A stretch of 14,464 nt of DNA, from assembly GCA_019411205.1 (NCBI GenBank), contig DXRF01000050.1:1-14464 (forward strand). The letters are read 5' to 3'. The stretch comes from Parabacteroides sp. (GTDB lineage Bacteria > Bacteroidota > Bacteroidia > Bacteroidales > Tannerellaceae). The notes beneath the pieces were generated by a model. That model saw only the letters and a list, made by a program, of their open reading frames with translations. It ran no database searches and had not been told where the DNA came from. The position numbers and the translations under genes are program-made. This document shows, one piece after another, positions 13,185-14,464 of the stretch; within the stretch, counting starts at the first letter, position 1; each line of letters starts with the position of its first letter.

Positions 13185-14450
13185 TTACTTCACAAATTTT
13201 TTAACAATAGCACAAGCATTGTGACCACCAAACCCGAAAGTATTGGACAGTGCTGCCCGCACTTCTCTTTTTTGAGCTTTATTGAATGTGAAATTCAGTT
13301 TATAATCTATTTCAGGATCATCATCGCCATCCGTATGGTTGATCGTCGGAGGAATGATACCATCGTTTATAGCCTTGATGCAGAGTATTGCCTCGATCGC
13401 TCCGGCTGCCCCCAAGAGGTGTCCGGTCATTGATTTTGTCGAGCTGATATTCAGATTGTAAGCATGATCTCCGAAAACTTCCTTGATCGCTTTTACTTCC
13501 GAGATATCTCCTACCGGGGTAGAGGTTCCGTGAACATTGATGTAATCGATGTCTTCCGGAGTCATTTCTGCGTCTTCCAGTGCGTTACGCATCACCAACT
13601 TGGCTCCTAATCCGTCCGGATGGGAAGCGGTCAGGTGGTAAGCATCGGCAGACATACCGGTTCCGGCAATCTCGCAATATATTTTAGCTCCACGAGCCAA
13701 GGCGTGTTCCATTTCTTCCAAGACCAGACAAGCAGCGCCTTCTCCCATAACGAATCCGTCACGGCTTGCGCTGAACGGACGGGAAGCAGTTTCGGGCGAA
13801 TCGTTGCGGGTCGACAGCGCGTTCATCGAGTTGAACCCGCCGACACCTGATTCCGAAACAGCGGCTTCGGCACCACCGGTTATAATCACGTTAGCTTTTC
13901 CTAAACGGATATAGTTGAACGCGTCACTGATTGCGTTGGTTGAAGATGCACAAGCTGATACTGTCGCAAAGTTGGGACCGTGGAATCCGTAAAGCATGGA
14001 GATATGTCCGGCTGCGATATCGGAGATCATCTTCGGGATAAAGAACGGGTTGAACTTAGGACCGATCGTGTCTTTGATCTTTGCATATCCTAATACTTCT
14101 TCGTCGAATGTCTTGATACCACCGATACCAGAAGCAAAGATAACGCCGATACGGTTCTTGTCTTCCTTGTCCAAGTCCATAGCTGCGTCGTCAATCGCTT
14201 GTTTTGCAGCATTTATTGCGAATAAACTGTAACGGTCACATTTACGGGCCTCCTTACGATCCATTACTGTCAACGGATCGAAGCCTTTTACTTCGCATGC
14301 AAATTGTGTCTTGAATTTGGATGCATCAAACTGAGTAATAGGCCCGGCTCCACTCTTCCCATTGATAATACCTTCCCATGTTTCCGGAAGGGTATTACCA
14401 AGAGGAGTTATAGCTCCAAGACCTGTTACTACAACTCTTTTTAATTCCAT
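13185..14450 (-). CDS. fabF: Beta-ketoacyl-ACP synthase II
   Basis: FabF performs the decarboxylative condensation of acyl-ACP with malonyl-ACP in type II fatty-acid elongation. At 421 residues it is near the usual ~412. The catalytic triad is present: Cys167 in VSACASSTNA, His307 in NVHGTSTP and His344 in MTGHLLGAAGA, with the accompanying Lys339. The C-terminal glycine-rich loop SNTFGFGGHNA is intact. The N-terminus MELKRVVVTGLGAITPLGN is standard and fixes the ATG at 14450. acpP would be expected upstream, but only 14 bases remain in the window. It is followed directly by rnc, so fatty-acid synthesis and RNase III share a transcript. Confidence 0.97.
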   Translation of the reverse strand: MELKRVVVTGLGAITPLGNTLPETWEGIINGKSGAGPITQFDASKFKTQFACEVKGFDPLTVMDRKEARKCDRYSLFAINAAKQAIDDAAMDLDKEDKNRIGVIFASGIGGIKTFDEEVLGYAKIKDTIGPKFNPFFIPKMISDIAAGHISMLYGFHGPNFATVSACASSTNAISDAFNYIRLGKANVIITGGAEAAVSESGVGGFNSMNALSTRNDSPETASRPFSASRDGFVMGEGAACLVLEEMEHALARGAKIYCEIAGTGMSADAYHLTASHPDGLGAKLVMRNALEDAEMTPEDIDYINVHGTSTPVGDISEVKAIKEVFGDHAYNLNISSTKSMTGHLLGAAGAIEAILCIKAINDGIIPPTINHTDGDDDPEIDYKLNFTFNKAQKREVRAALSNTFGFGGHNACAIVKKFVK

Positions 14451-14464
14451 ACCTTTAATTAAAA

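Noticed and set aside
11266..14450. Mobile island or horizontally acquired block
   Set aside because: No transposase, integrase, tRNA or direct-repeat boundary is visible, and codon style appears uniform with the rest of the window.

Overview
The window reads as ordinary chromosome from a gut Bacteroidales, most likely Parabacteroides or a close Bacteroides relative. Three things point there: an ECF sigma/FecR pair of the Bacteroidetes type, the convergent block fabF-rnc / pfkA, and start-proximal promoter elements fitting the Bacteroidetes -7 consensus TAnnTTTG. GC content looks moderate. There is no tRNA, rRNA, transposase, integrase or CRISPR array. The genus is inferred from protein style, not from a database match.

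Left end (1-1746, minus strand): an ECF sigma factor followed by a FecR anti-sigma factor, the usual switch for a SusC/SusD-type outer-membrane uptake operon, which would lie off the left edge. The fecR frame is broken near 540. Both genes carry a related leader (GACTAAGGG-N15-GCGAC...TATAGAAACA). The gap between them holds five 14-bp palindromic boxes at an exact 22-bp period.

Phosphorus block (1861-7707, plus strand): a PiT phosphate transporter with a PhoU-like tail, preceded by 11-bp repeats resembling a Pho box, and closed by a strong terminator. Next comes an operon of a DUF5690/MFS membrane protein, phosphonoacetaldehyde hydrolase (PhnX) and 2-aminoethylphosphonate transaminase (PhnW). 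Together these look like import and breakdown of 2-aminoethylphosphonate to alanine, acetaldehyde and phosphate. The membrane protein has an organophosphate-antiporter-like pair of arginines and is the best candidate for an undescribed function. A PAP2 phosphatase (7788-8591) follows; its signal peptide/mature junction is encoded by GGGGC-type palindromic repeats.

Minus-strand pair (8628-11158): a periplasmic xylose-isomerase-like TIM-barrel protein and a GH3-family acyl-adenylating enzyme. Short heptamer-periodic, hairpin-forming repeats follow the stop codons here.

Right end (11210-14450): pfkA (plus), convergent with rnc and fabF (minus). A 15-bp perfect hairpin covers the first codons of rnc, and an alternative rnc ATG sits in its loop.
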